Source: Eupeodes corollae
Lineage: Eukaryota > Arthropoda > Insecta > Diptera > Syrphidae
Length of the DNA stretch: 64,000 bases
Assembly (NCBI RefSeq): GCF_945859685.1
Contig: NC_079147.1
Span: forward strand, 100,671,525-100,735,524
Direction: 5' to 3'
A program made the translations under genes and the position numbers. Below, piece after piece: positions 33,796 to 43,476 of the stretch. Position 1 is the first letter of the stretch. Every line of letters starts with the position of its first letter. The notes under the pieces are model-generated. The model ran no database searches and was not told where the DNA came from. It saw nothing but the letters and a program-made list of their open reading frames with translations.

Positions 33796-34107
33796 AACGA
33801 TGCAGCAAGTACCCGTGGCATAATGGTTAGGCGTTGGATCTTCATGCCAGAGGTCTTGGGTTTGTTTAAGTTTTTTTTTACGGGTACAGCCTCTTGCGAG
33901 GAATTGAAAAAATCCTCCAAGAATAATTCTTGTCATGAAAAGTGTTTTCTCAAATTAGCCGTTCAGTTTCTGCTTAAAACTGCAGGTCCCCTCCATCCCT
34001 GATAACAGTATTCGCACACAGGAGTGGTTAAGAGTTGTAGATCACTAGACCTTATATCTTAGCGGTCTGTAGGGCCACCTAATCTACACAATTTAACGAC
34101 GCAGCAA
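33795..34107 (+). repeat. tRNA-derived SINE, copy 1, with target duplication
   Basis: The body is 33809-34093, flanked by TAACGATGCAGCAA (33795-33808) and TAACGACGCAGCAA (34094-34107), a 14-bp duplication with one mismatch. The head is tRNA-like (GTACCCGTGGCATAATGG...). The body has the family block CTCTTGCGAGGAATTG, then AATTCTTGTCATGAAAAG, and ends GCCACCTAATCTACAC. The B-box is decayed (GGTTTG instead of GGTTCGA), so this copy is unlikely to be transcribed. Confidence 0.85.
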
Positions 34108-34150
34108 ACAGTTAGGTCGAAAATTACGACCAAAAATTTAAAACGGCTTT

Positions 34151-34485
34151 AACGAAAATGTACCCGTGGCATGATGAGTATAGTGCGTTGGACTGTCATG
34201 CAAGGGGTCTTGGGTTTAATCCCTGCCTGTGCCACCTTAATTTAAAAAAAAATTAATTTTCGCGGGTACTACCTCTTGCGAGGAATTGACAAATCCTTCA
34301 AGAGTAATTCTTGTCGTGAAAAAGTGCTTTCTCAAACTAGCCGTTCGGATTCGGCCTAAAATTGTAGGTCCCCTCCATTCCTGACAACAGTACTCGCACA
34401 CAGGAATGGTTGAGAGTTGTAAGTCGCTAGGCCCTAGTTCACAACAGACTGTTGTACCACCCCATTTGATTTGATAACGAAAATG
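34151..34485 (+). repeat. tRNA-derived SINE, copy 2, full length with perfect target duplication
   Basis: The body is 34162-34474 (313 bp) between perfect 11-bp duplications TAACGAAAATG (34151-34161 and 34475-34485). The tRNA-like head spans about 34162-34232. It has an A-box-like TGGCATGATGAGTATAGTG and a B-box-like GGGTTTAATCCC; copy 3 keeps the canonical GGTTCGATCCC. The CTGTCAT seven-base loop fits a tRNA-Asp (GTC) origin. The tail is ATTTGATTTGA. Confidence 0.9.
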
Positions 34486-36954
34486 ATCGTTGAGAGCTTT
34501 CCTCAATAAAAATGAATTGATTTCTCAACAAACACGACAAATGTTAGGCCCTCTAAATGCTCCGAAAAAACCAATTCTTTAGTTTTCTCTTACAAGTTTT
34601 TGTAATACTGCAGATTTATCGAATTAAACTTTTAAATATTTCTTGATGTTTGAAGGTCTTAAAATATAAATCCTTGATTTTTAGACAAATATCAATTTTT
34701 GAAATCATATTTTTTCAAAGTCCTTAAATGATAATTTGATTTTATAAAGATTAAACACTGTAAGGTCAATTAAGACAAAGGGTAGAGAATTTTAAAGTAG
34801 ATAGCAATGAACTTTATTTCGAAATATTATGAACATTACAATATGTGCGGAAAATGAGCCTAATAAAAGCATCCCACATTCGTGTAGTGCGGATGTAAAA
34901 CTTCTTGATGATATTTGGAAAGAAAAATGATAAAAGTGTGAAAATATTGTTTTAAAACACAACTTAAAGCCTTTTGTTAAAACTGAAACCATTCATAAAA
35001 TTTACAAAACCAAATTAAAGACTGTTTACAAGAAAAGCCGATATCCAATTATATAAGAATTGTGACATTTTTCTATCATGACAAGACTGAGACGAGGCTA
35101 GCAAGAGTTTCGTCGGAACTTGTCTCGTGATAAGAACTTTGAAGGACGTTATATTCCATTCATGACGGGATCAATCGACTTTTCCGACGAATACAAAATG
35201 CATTTGATATCTCAAAAACTCTTAGTTTTAAGAACTGCTTGATGAAAGATTCTGTATACAAAATCCAAACGTATATGCTTGGGATAGGTTGCGATTTGAC
35301 CTCCAGACTTTTAGTGTGACATTAATACGCACCAACCACAACGCCAAAGGCCACCTTTTGTTTATTTCCTAAGTCAACCAACGCAACACAAGATTCTCCA
35401 GGAACGAATATTTGTCAGAACCTATATGAAAATGCTGATTTGCCCTCTAACATTTATGGAGATTATTAATTGGATTTCTTGATTATACAGCTCCAAATTG
35501 CTTTAGCAAATTGAATTTCAAGGCTGGTGCGACCAGAATGCCAATAAGCAAGCAAAAAGGACTTCCCTACTGTGGGTGTTCAGTCTGTATGGATTTTCTC
35601 ATTTCTATACTTACTTTCGTAGGACCCCATTCCTAGAATTCGGTTACCTTTTAGCTAAAAATGTTGATGAGTTTTTGTGTCAAATTAGTAAAAGAGGCGG
35701 AAATGATAAAGCAGACAAACACGAACACACACACACACATATCCTCGAAAATAAATCAACTGGAGGACTTGGTTAGTTGCTACAATTCCAGATGAGGAAA
35801 GGATACCAAGTGATGAAAGTACCGAGAAAATAATTCCTCTGGCTTATACTTGGGGGAACTTGGATTTCGCATTGACCGAAAAGACGTCATGATGAGGGAC
35901 TTTGTATAGGGACGACAGAAAAAGGTGTTGGTAATTCTGTTCATCCAGACTCAGATTGGTATTCAGACTGAACCTTCGTCCTCGTCGGAGTCAGTGTCGA
36001 GTGCGAGATATAGAATATTCAATTTTCCTGCTAAGCCAAACGAAAATTAAATCCTTTTTATCCTAGAAAAAGAATGTTAAAGTGCGAGGAGTGTTGGTGT
36101 CCTTCCTTCTCTGTGCTGTATCTGTATGAATGGGCTATTGATGATAATTTTTCATATTTTGCCTTCTCCATCCCAAAGCCAACCAAACCCAGAGAAGCAC
36201 GCAGAACAGAAAATAAAAAGAAAATACGGATACTGAAAGATTATTTGAACATCTTGAAAAGAAATGGCCTTGAAAATTCTATTCTTCTGGTAAAAAAAAC
36301 TATGGACTTAAAATGTGTGCTTTGCCGTTTGGTGTATGAGATTCGAATTCAGGTCGATTTTGCGATATTCTATTATTGAACCATCTTTTTGGATTTTGGG
36401 AGTGCATCTTTTTGTTAAAGATTATTGGCTATTTTGTCTGTAAAATAACAATGCTTATTTTTGTACAAATGTACGTAGAAAGATTGATTATAATACGGGT
36501 GCTTGGATCTTTTTTTCTTCTTTTAATACAAAATCATTACTTTTTCATTTCACTTAATAATTCATTTCAAACTTATTATTGCTCCATGGAGTGGTGGTAA
36601 ATCCTTTTGCATGGATTGATATCGTTTTCAATTGCTGAATGAATGATTACGATAGATAAATAGCGTCATTGAAGTGACGAGACGAGTGTTATTGGTTAAG
36701 TCTGATTTAAGCATTATCACAATAGCTTATAATAAATGTTTGCTTTCTTTTTAATTTGAGGAATTTAAGATTTTATTGGGGACGCCTGGTGTGTAACCTG
36801 TTGCAACAACATTATTGTTGATGTCCGTGTCATAAGATTTAAGTAAAAAGAAGTTGTTAATCATTGACATATAGTTTTAAACATTGACTGTAATGTGCCA
36901 AATTCGAATTATAATTTAATAAGAATAAAGTGTGGTGGCCAAGATTCGGCTTCG
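34486..36954. other. No gene recognised
   Basis: About 2.5 kb with several open frames under 105 codons. The stretch 35785-36000 reads as Glu/Asp/Ser-rich in places, but no transposase or host family could be recognised. A short CA repeat is at 35726-35740. Confidence 0.4.
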
Positions 36955-38010
36955 AGTATCGCAAGAGATTGCCATGTTCTTTTCCGATCAAGTCCCTTAA
37001 GAAGTCCTGTGATGCCTGAGATAAGAAAATCATTTCTCCAAACTATACAATATCGATGATAAATCGAAATCCGCTACAAGAGAAATAATCCCATGATCTG
37101 AGGCGATGTAGAGCAAAAATTCGGCTTACCCAACTTCAACGAAATGAAGAAGCTTTATTTAATCTAAAGTTAAACAAATCTGGTGGAGCTGATAGCAGCG
37201 GAATGACTTGGTAAGGAGTATGAACCAACTCATCTGAAAAATATGGTCGGAATAAAGCATGCCCAATGAATGAAATCTCAGCGTAAATTACCCAATCTCC
37301 AAAAGAAGGAAACCCTGAAGCCGTTACTAAATAAATTCTTTTGCTTTAGAGCAGGGTAGTCCACGAAATATAAAATATTAATCTATTAATAGATTTCAAG
37401 GCCACTTAAAACAGCATCTTCAGAGAAGAACTTTAGAGATCAAATGTCTAATTTTTGCAGCCCTATTAAACTTTAACGTTTGTGCAGAATGATGATGGAG
37501 AATACACGCTGTTTTCTCAAGGTCGAAAAAGATCTCAGCGATGCTTCTGATGGCATAAAAGGTTTTACACAGATCAATGCACTATCATACGGCTTCTTCA
37601 AAGTCACTCTGGCGGGAATTGTGCAAAACTCAATCACCAACACAAGAGGCACAACCATCCAAAGTTCTGTCCAATCACTCGGATATGCCAATGGTAATAA
37701 CATAAATGAAAGATCAAAGTGTGATGTAAGTGGCTTGTTCGAGCTGAAGAAAGATGGGCTTAGTGGGCAATGAGTAAAAGAACAAGCATACATATAAACT
37801 GCCATCGAGAAAGGAAAGAGTGACGACGTCTTGGACAAAACGTCACAATGGACAGCTATGATTTTGAAGTAGTTATGAGGACTTTGTCTACCTAGGCACC
37901 ACTATAAATTCAGACAATGACACAAGAGATTAAACGGTTAATACCTCTTTCAAATAGCTGTTTTCAGGACTTAGAAGGCATTTGAGTAGTAAAGCCCAAT
38001 CTCGAGCAAC
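36955..38010 (+). pseudogene. Decayed RTE retrotransposon
   Basis: Landmarks in order: AGAGATTGCCATGTTCTTTT (36963), matching the same site in copies at 7.2 and 60.9 kb; the reverse transcriptase block around CRMMMENTRCFLKVEKDLSD (37480-37540); an ISLDD-to-GYAN region where the YADD motif has become YAND-like (37685); and TYDFEV-like C-terminal text to about 37960. Numerous indels. It ends without a tail near 38010. Confidence 0.75.
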
Positions 38011-38555
38011 TTAAATCAAACTCTCTACTACTTTGTAACACAGAAGATGATAGAATATGTGCATTGAATGGTTCATCTACACCTCGTGATCGTGTCTCAT
38101 TGAAACACAGGAGAGTTTCTGTAACTGATTGTCTTTCATCCGAAAATTCTTATGACATTGCGAAACAGACAAATGTATTATCGTCTTTTATTATCGGAGG
38201 TGATGTGATGGTAATCTCGATGCTCCGATGACTTTGGGGCCAATTCCAGTGAAAGCACTGTTGTGTCCAATTTGACTGTTGACGACAAAGCTATTACTGT
38301 AGTTGCTTATGATGTTTCTGTTGATGGCCATAATATTGTTGTAAATGATTCTGACGCTGAAATGAAGCTGTTGGTGAAGTTGCTGACAATGTTGCTAGTA
38401 TTGATCGCAATAGTGATTATGTTGGTGGTTGTGCTACTATTGCTTATGAATTTTCAATGTCAGCACCTGTTATCCTGCTCAGCTTATGCCTAAAGGATTC
38501 GTTCAGATTTGTTCAGCGATTGTTGAAATACAGTTTTATAGTATATTTCGAAAAC
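38011..38555. other. No gene recognised
   Basis: Contains a GTTG/GATG-rich stretch (38280-38450) that opens a 76-codon frame with a valine/leucine-rich run. This looks like low-complexity sequence, not a membrane protein gene. Confidence 0.4.
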
Positions 38556-39010
38556 ACATTACCCAGCATCAGGGTTTCGAAAAAAAAATCGATTGCAAGT
38601 CGACGTTGTTTATACCGATTTTTCAATGGCTCTGTCTTGATGGGGCGTGCAACACAATGTTCTTTTAAGAAAACTTGAGTAGCTTGGGTTTCTCCTAATC
38701 TCTTTAGTTGAATTCAAGTTTTTTGGATGTAAGTTGTCAATATGATGAAATTTGTCATGTACTATCAAGTGCAACAAAAAACTTTTATGGTGTACCGCAA
38801 CGCAGACTCCCTGGACCACTCCTCTTCATTCATTTTATTAATGATTTGTCAAATTACGAGTATACATATTTCATGTTCAAAATGAATTTTATATGCCAAT
38901 GATCTCAAGATTTTTAGTTGCATAAGATCTCAACTAGATGCCAGTAAGATTCAGATTGATATTGACTTCATTGTTAACTGGTGTACTACAAATCTATTTT
39001 ATTTCAAAAT
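38556..39010 (+). pseudogene. Jockey/CR1-like reverse transcriptase remnant
   Basis: Readable pieces: HQGFEKKIDCKSTL (38560-38610), YTDFSMAL (38615), LRKLE-LGFS (38667-38695), GVPQRRLPGPLLFIHFINDL (38790-38850, where Q-G-S is now QRR), LYANDLKIF (38890-38915, a damaged YADD) and a WCTTNLFYFK segment (38980-39010). The order is exactly that of the palm domain. It ends where dispersed repeat copy 4 begins. Confidence 0.75.
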
Positions 39011-39296
39011 CAAAACAGAGGCTGGGATGCGACACTGATAACTTCCCATCCCGTCTGTCGATTTGCCTTGCTTAACAGATGGTAGGTTTTCATTTTAGAT
39101 TAAAAAGTTGTCAGTATTTTTCATATAAGGAAATAGTAAAGTTTGAAAATTAAATTTTTACGAATTGGATGAATGAAATTAATTTGAAAGGTATCAAGAA
39201 CCCAACATCAAACTTTATCAAATTTGCGTACTATTTTTTGTAGATTTTATTTTTTTTATAAAAAACGTACTGTTGGATTTTTATACTACTGGATAT

Positions 39297-39513
39297 TAGT
39301 CCGGTCAAATTAGACCAAAAAATCAGTAAACCCACGACAAATTCAGGGGAAGCTGAAAATTCTTAAAATTGTTTAAATTATAATTATAAACATTGTCTTA
39401 AAAGTCCCAACCGATCCCATGTAAGGAAAAAATTTTAGCGGGGTAATAAGGTCCAAGAAATGAGTTTTTCGCGATTTTCTTGAAAACGGTAAGTTTTATC
39501 GCAAAATTACCCC
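39297..39513 (+). repeat. Left terminal inverted repeat
   Basis: 217 bp. The inner 183 bp (39331-39513) match the right arm with one mismatch. The outer 34 bp are more diverged (25 bp on the right). Similarity resumes on the far side of an indel: TGAGATATAACGATACAAAA at 39514 matches the complement of 40984-41012. Confidence 0.9.
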
Positions 39514-39701
39514 TGAGATATAACGATACAAAAAATTGCGAGCGTCATAATATGCCTAAGTACCTCACCCATATACTTTCTGTAGCTGTAATGTAAGTAA
39601 GAATATGTTTCTGTCGGTGATTTTAAGTTACATTTAAAATATAAAATGGCTATAATGATTGCACGACAAATATTAAAGCAGCAGAACAGCGTCGTCGAAC
39701 T

Positions 39702-40789
39702 TTGGCAACATCTTCATCTTCCGACATTTTATTTGATGAATTTATGACAGTTCCTACTAGTCAACAGAAATTTTTGGCAAATACTCACAACAAGTCTCGA
39801 TTTATTTCAATGTTAAAAGAAAAGTTTACTGCTGAGAATATACTGGTTAAACAAGCTCATAACGACGCCGATGTACTGATTATCGAAACAGCAATAGAAC
39901 AAGTTAACATGACAAATATAACGATTGTTGTGGGTGAAGATGTAGATTTACTCGTGTTACTCACTGCTCGAAGTCCAGCTGAAAAAACTATTTTCTTCTT
40001 AAAACCAGGAAAATCTCAAAATCAATCAGAGTTTTATTCATCAAAAAGTTTGTCGACTTTTGCAAAGTGTCGAAATCACATACTATTTTTACACGCCATA
40101 ACTGGCTGTGATACGACATCTGCATTTTACAGGAGGGGTAAAACAACTGTATTCAAAATGCTTGAAAAGCAAGACTTACTTGCAACTGCTGAAGTTTTTA
40201 AAAAATGTAATTCAACTCCAGAAGAAGTTATTACCAACGGAATTCACTTTCTTCTTCGTATGTACGGAGCTCCTAAAAAAACTACCTGCTTAGACAAGTT
40301 TCGATATGCATCTTTTGTCAAAAATACTCGAAATAAGAAACAAGTACAATTAGCTTGTCTTCCTCCAACCTCAGTCTCTGCTCATCAACATCTTCTTCGG
40401 GTATACTACCAAGTTCAAGTGTGGCTGGGTTATCAACTAAACCCAACAGATTGGGGTTGGAAGTTGGTCGATAATATATTAGAACCAATTCAGACTTTGC
40501 TTCAACCTGCGCCGGAAAAATTGCTCAACACTATCTTTTGTAACTGTAAAAAAGGATGCAATGCTAAATGTGGTTGCAAAAAAGTTGGGCTGTTTTGTTC
40601 TCTGGCTTGTACGAATTGTCAAGGCCAGTCTTGTTCTAATGTAGAATCAACAACAAGGATTCATTTAATACTGACGAAGAAACATGTGATGCTTCACTTT
40701 TAACACAATTCACCTATAGTCAGGATGAAGAAGAAGAAGAAGAAGAAGAAGAAGAAGAAGAAGAAGAAGAAGAAGAAGAAGAAGAAGAA

Positions 40790-40821
<32 letters not shown>

Positions 40822-40855
40822 AGAAGTGATTGACGATTCCGAATCCGACGAATAA
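39702..40855 (+). pseudogene. Partial XPG/FEN1-like nuclease with cysteine cluster and poly-Glu tail
   Basis: Open from upstream of 39702; the first codon there is TTG, so the true start is missing. Numbering is from 39702. Acidic motifs: NDADVL (D55, D57), GEDVDLL (D80, D82) and TGCDTT (D137), followed by a GKTTVFKML stretch. In FEN1-type nucleases the I-region has acidic pairs with similar spacing, then a G-C/S-D-Y before a helix-hairpin-helix. The match in order and spacing is good; the N-terminal nuclease half would be upstream and is absent. LPPTS and QVQVWLG follow (220-243). A nine-cysteine cluster is at 280-311, resembling CXC/tesmin-type metal-binding motifs. One frameshift near 40655 separates this from an acidic tail of about 60 residues encoded by GAA repeats, ending at TAA 40853-40855. 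Function in transposition is unknown; the nuclease assignment is inference from motifs. Confidence 0.7.
40727..40826 (+). repeat. GAA trinucleotide repeat coding poly-glutamate
   Basis: About 33 GAA units with one GAG, in the frame that follows the nuclease-like gene. Such runs change length easily, so the copy number may differ between individuals or be misassembled. Confidence 0.9.
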
Positions 40856-41083
40856 ACTATTAATTTCTAAATCTAATCACAACAGACCCGTGGAATAGGC
40901 CTATTGGGGAAACCACGTTAAAAAAAACGCGCTAAGTACACTACCTCAGAGGTGGCGTGGAAACGTGTGCGTTTATGACGCTTGCAATTTTTTGCATCGT
41001 TATATCTCAGAAGCGGTGGCTTTTAGGGAAAAAATTATTGATACCTTTTTTATAGGAAATTCCCTGATCTACAAATTATGTCT

Positions 41084-41291
41084 GGGGTAATTTTGCGATA
41101 AAACTTACCGTTTTCAAGAAAATCGCGAAAAACTCATTTTTTGGACCTTATTACCCCGCTAAAATTTTTTCCTTACATGGGATCGGTTGGGACTTTTAAG
41201 ACAATGTTTATAATTATAATTTAAACAATTTTAAGAATTTTCAGCTTCCCCTGAATTTGTCGTGGGTCAAATGTCTAAATTGACCGGACTA
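41084..41291 (-). repeat. Right terminal inverted repeat
   Basis: 208 bp matching the left arm. About 70-80 bp (roughly 41013-41083) have no partner on the left. Inverted similarity then continues at about 40973-41012, so the original TIR was probably over 300 bp, with a deletion in the left arm or an insertion in the right. Confidence 0.9.
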
Positions 41292-41515
41292 TATCGAAAA
41301 CAGTTTTTTTCTGTGAAATAAAAAGTTTGAAAACAATATTTTTTAATTTTTGAAAAGCTATTTGAGACGAAAGTAAATTTTTACCAAGTTTTAGTATTGT
41401 TTTTTCAATTTTAAACAACTTGTGTTAAATTTTCTTTTAAGTTTTTTATTTTTTGTACAAAAAATAGAAAATTCAATTCGATTTTAGATTTTATTTCCAG
41501 AAATTTTAAGTCTTT

Positions 41516-41882
41516 AGGCCTTTGCTTGAATATGGTTGCATTACATAGAATCCATTAACGCAATCAGCTTTGTTAAGGATTGTAAAGCTTCAGAAAAGAT
41601 TTACCAAAATTGCTTTACGGAAGATTTTTAGAAACGCAAATGTTTCATCTTATGAGACAAGGTGTGTTTTTATTGACCTAAAACCTATAGCGAAGATTAT
41701 TCAATTTAACTGCTAATGTTTAATATGTATCCTGTCTAACTTTAAGACCTGGAGAAGGATATTTTCTATAGGTAGGTATGTTCCTTTTTATAATACAAAC
41801 TGAAAACACGTTCCAACTGCTAATGCTTGTATCGCTTTTATTGAACTGTACCACTATCTAAGTCATTTATTTTGTATTTTAA
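41516..41882 (+). pseudogene. Jockey/CR1-like C-terminal reverse transcriptase remnant
   Basis: In a single frame with only three stops it reads RPLLEYGC, then LQKRFTKIALRKIFRNANV with SSYETRCVFIDLKPI (41580-41690). A tail near 41720-41880 includes RYVPFYNTN. This is the thumb and C-terminal region of a jockey/CR1-type enzyme. It starts exactly where the dispersed repeat copy 4 stops. Confidence 0.7.
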
Positions 41883-41899
41883 TTTACGTATTGTAAAAA

Positions 41900-42850
41900 G
41901 ATTTTCAATTGGCGCGGGTAGATTTTGGCACCCCGTGGTGGTCATTTTGTTTTGGTGACATCTGCCAAATCTTTTATTTATTATTCAGTTGTTTATGCCA
42001 ATTCATCATTGCAAGTTATACCTTATTATCAAAATGAGTGTTGGTTAACGAAAAATTGCGGACATTGCGCTCATTTCCCGGAAGACGTGTTGGCGCTTCA
42101 TAGTCGACTCTTTAACGTTGGGTGGCCAAATTTGAGACGAAAGATCGGTTGAGAACAACGCCACGGTCCGTGAAATTATACAGCAGAACCCGAGGTTGTC
42201 TGTTATTTGCCGTATACAAAAACAGTCCCTTTAGCATACTTAAACTTGGCGAATTTTGCGTCGGGACTTGGGCCTACACCCGTACAAAATGCAACTGATC
42301 CAAGAACTCAAAGTTCATGACCATAGCCAACGCCGTTTGTACGCTGACTTTGCTTCGAATCGTTTGGAAGAGGACCCGAATTTTGACTAAAATATCATCC
42401 TTATTGACGAGGAGCATTTTTGTATGCATGTTAACAGGGAAAATTGGCGTATATGGGACGACACCAACCTACGCAAGGTTCACCAGGTGATAATGAATCA
42501 TCAAAAAGCTAACGTTTGGAGTGGATTTTGGGCCGGTGCAGTGGCGTAATTGGTTCGTACTTTTTTTTAAAAACGACGTTTGTGAGGCTGTCACCGTCAA
42601 CAGCGAACGCTAAATAACGATGATAGCAAATTTCTTCCGGCCAAAATTGAACTAGGTATATGCACCTAGACGACATGTGGTTCCAGGAGGACGGATAAAC
42701 GCTACAAGTCTGTGCAAATAAACCACTATCGACCGATGCCCTAAAGGTGACCATAACACAGGCCATCGCCAGATTCATCCGGATCTATGCGAAAAAGTCA
42801 TTGGACCACTTGGATAAGTGCCACCGTAAGAAGCCGAGGTGTCCATTTTA
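41900..42850 (+). pseudogene. Tc1/mariner-like transposase (long-spacer type), decayed
   Basis: Begins with TTTTCAATTGGCGCGGGTAG, the same end as the copy at 57195-57890. Readings: helix-turn-helix pieces near 42000-42110; VREIIQQNPRLSV (42160-42205); RDLGLHPYKMQLIQELK (42265-42315); LEEDPNFD and IILIDEEHF (42365-42420, first catalytic aspartate); NWRIWDD; NVWSGFWAGA (42510-42540); then a VTVNSER-like stretch, MWFQEDG (42675-42695, second aspartate) and a C-terminal VIGPL segment. Several stops and shifts. The SDEAHF...QQDGA pattern is well known from insect Tc1/mariner relatives with a 37- or 41-residue last spacer. Confidence 0.78.
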
Positions 42851-43011
42851 ATGATGTCATATTCCACACTTAATGACATACATGCCTCTTTCAAACGTCT
42901 TGGACTTTGTCAAGGTAAGGGGAGAACGTCGTAGGATGATTCTAGAGAAAAATTCTTGGGCTTATTGTTGTTCCCGTCTACAGAAATGGAGATTGAAATG
43001 CAAAAAAAAGA

Positions 43012-43476
43012 GGCTGGGATACGATCCACATTGATAACTTCCTATCCCGTCTTTCTATGTATTTGACTTGCTTAAAATATTTGTAGGTTTTTGTGTTTTA
43101 AAAAAAAAAATTGTCATTTGAATTTTTCTATAAAACTAACTTAAAATTACAAACAATATTTTGCATATGATAAAATAGATTGATTTCAAAACCTTTTTTT
43201 TGCCGAAAACCAATTTTTTATTAGAATTTCTTGAAAGTTTTAATTGCTTCTATTAACAAATTAAAATTGTATTTTTGTAAGAAAATTTATCACGGAATGA
43301 AATCATTTTGAAGTCAATAACTTAACATCCATTTTTACCAATTTTGCATACTATTTTTTGTAGATTCTAAAAGCCTTTTATTAAGACTCTAGGGACCATG
43401 AAATGTCGAGAAATGTCAAAATGTTTAGTTCGACAAGTCGAACCAATTACAACAACTTTCTATGGAAAGTTAATAA
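43012..43476 (+). repeat. Satellite-bearing dispersed repeat, copy 5 (short)
   Basis: Both ends are present: head GAGGCTGGGATACGATCCAC with TAACTTCCTATCCCG, and tail CGAGAAATGTCAAAATG, then ACTTTCTATGGAAAGTTAA. Only about one degenerate internal unit remains and the CpG-rich block is missing, giving 465 bp. This shows that length varies by the number of internal units. Confidence 0.85.

Larger units (their letters stand above)
39297..41291 (+). mobile_element. DNA-transposon-like element with long TIRs and a partial XPG/FEN1-like nuclease gene
   Basis: 1995 bp bounded by long inverted repeats (TAGTCCGGTCAA ... TTGACCGGACTA) and flanked by TAT on both sides (39294-39296 and 41292-41294), giving an apparent 3-bp target duplication. 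It lies inside copy 4 of the dispersed repeat, whose sequence resumes on the far side. It carries one gene remnant on the plus strand. The TIR near-identity suggests a fairly recent insertion. Elements of the Academ superfamily are reported to carry XPG-like nuclease domains and make 3-4 bp duplications, so Academ is the nearest candidate, but I cannot confirm it. The gene is N-terminally incomplete, so this is probably a non-autonomous deletion derivative. Confidence 0.85.
39015..41515 (+). repeat. Satellite-bearing dispersed repeat, copy 4, split by a 2-kb TIR element
   Basis: The head (GAGGCTGGGATGCGACACTG, then TAACTTCCCATCCCG) starts at about 39015, and the left part runs to 39296. The right part resumes at 41292-41515 with TATCGAAAACAG and the unit motif. 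The join is consistent with copy 6, where the same stretch is uninterrupted (near 45575-45590). The family tail is absent, so the copy is 3'-truncated near 41515. Confidence 0.8.

Noticed and set aside
34162..34235. Possible tRNA gene at the SINE head (also at 47019)
   Set aside because: Repeated with the same non-tRNA body attached, and copy 2 is bounded by target duplications; it is a SINE head, not a functional tRNA gene.
35060..36000. Possible piggyBac-like transposase suggested by Glu/Asp/Ser-rich stretches
   Set aside because: No catalytic block or conserved core could be found in any frame.
38263..38493. Frame with a valine/leucine-rich run resembling a membrane helix
   Set aside because: Generated by a GTTG/TTGATG low-complexity stretch in decayed DNA.
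40727..40826. GAA repeat as a simple microsatellite unrelated to the gene
   Set aside because: It lies in frame with flanking acidic codons and a stop at 40853-40855, so it is better read as the tail of the nuclease-like gene, although the repeat itself is expanded.
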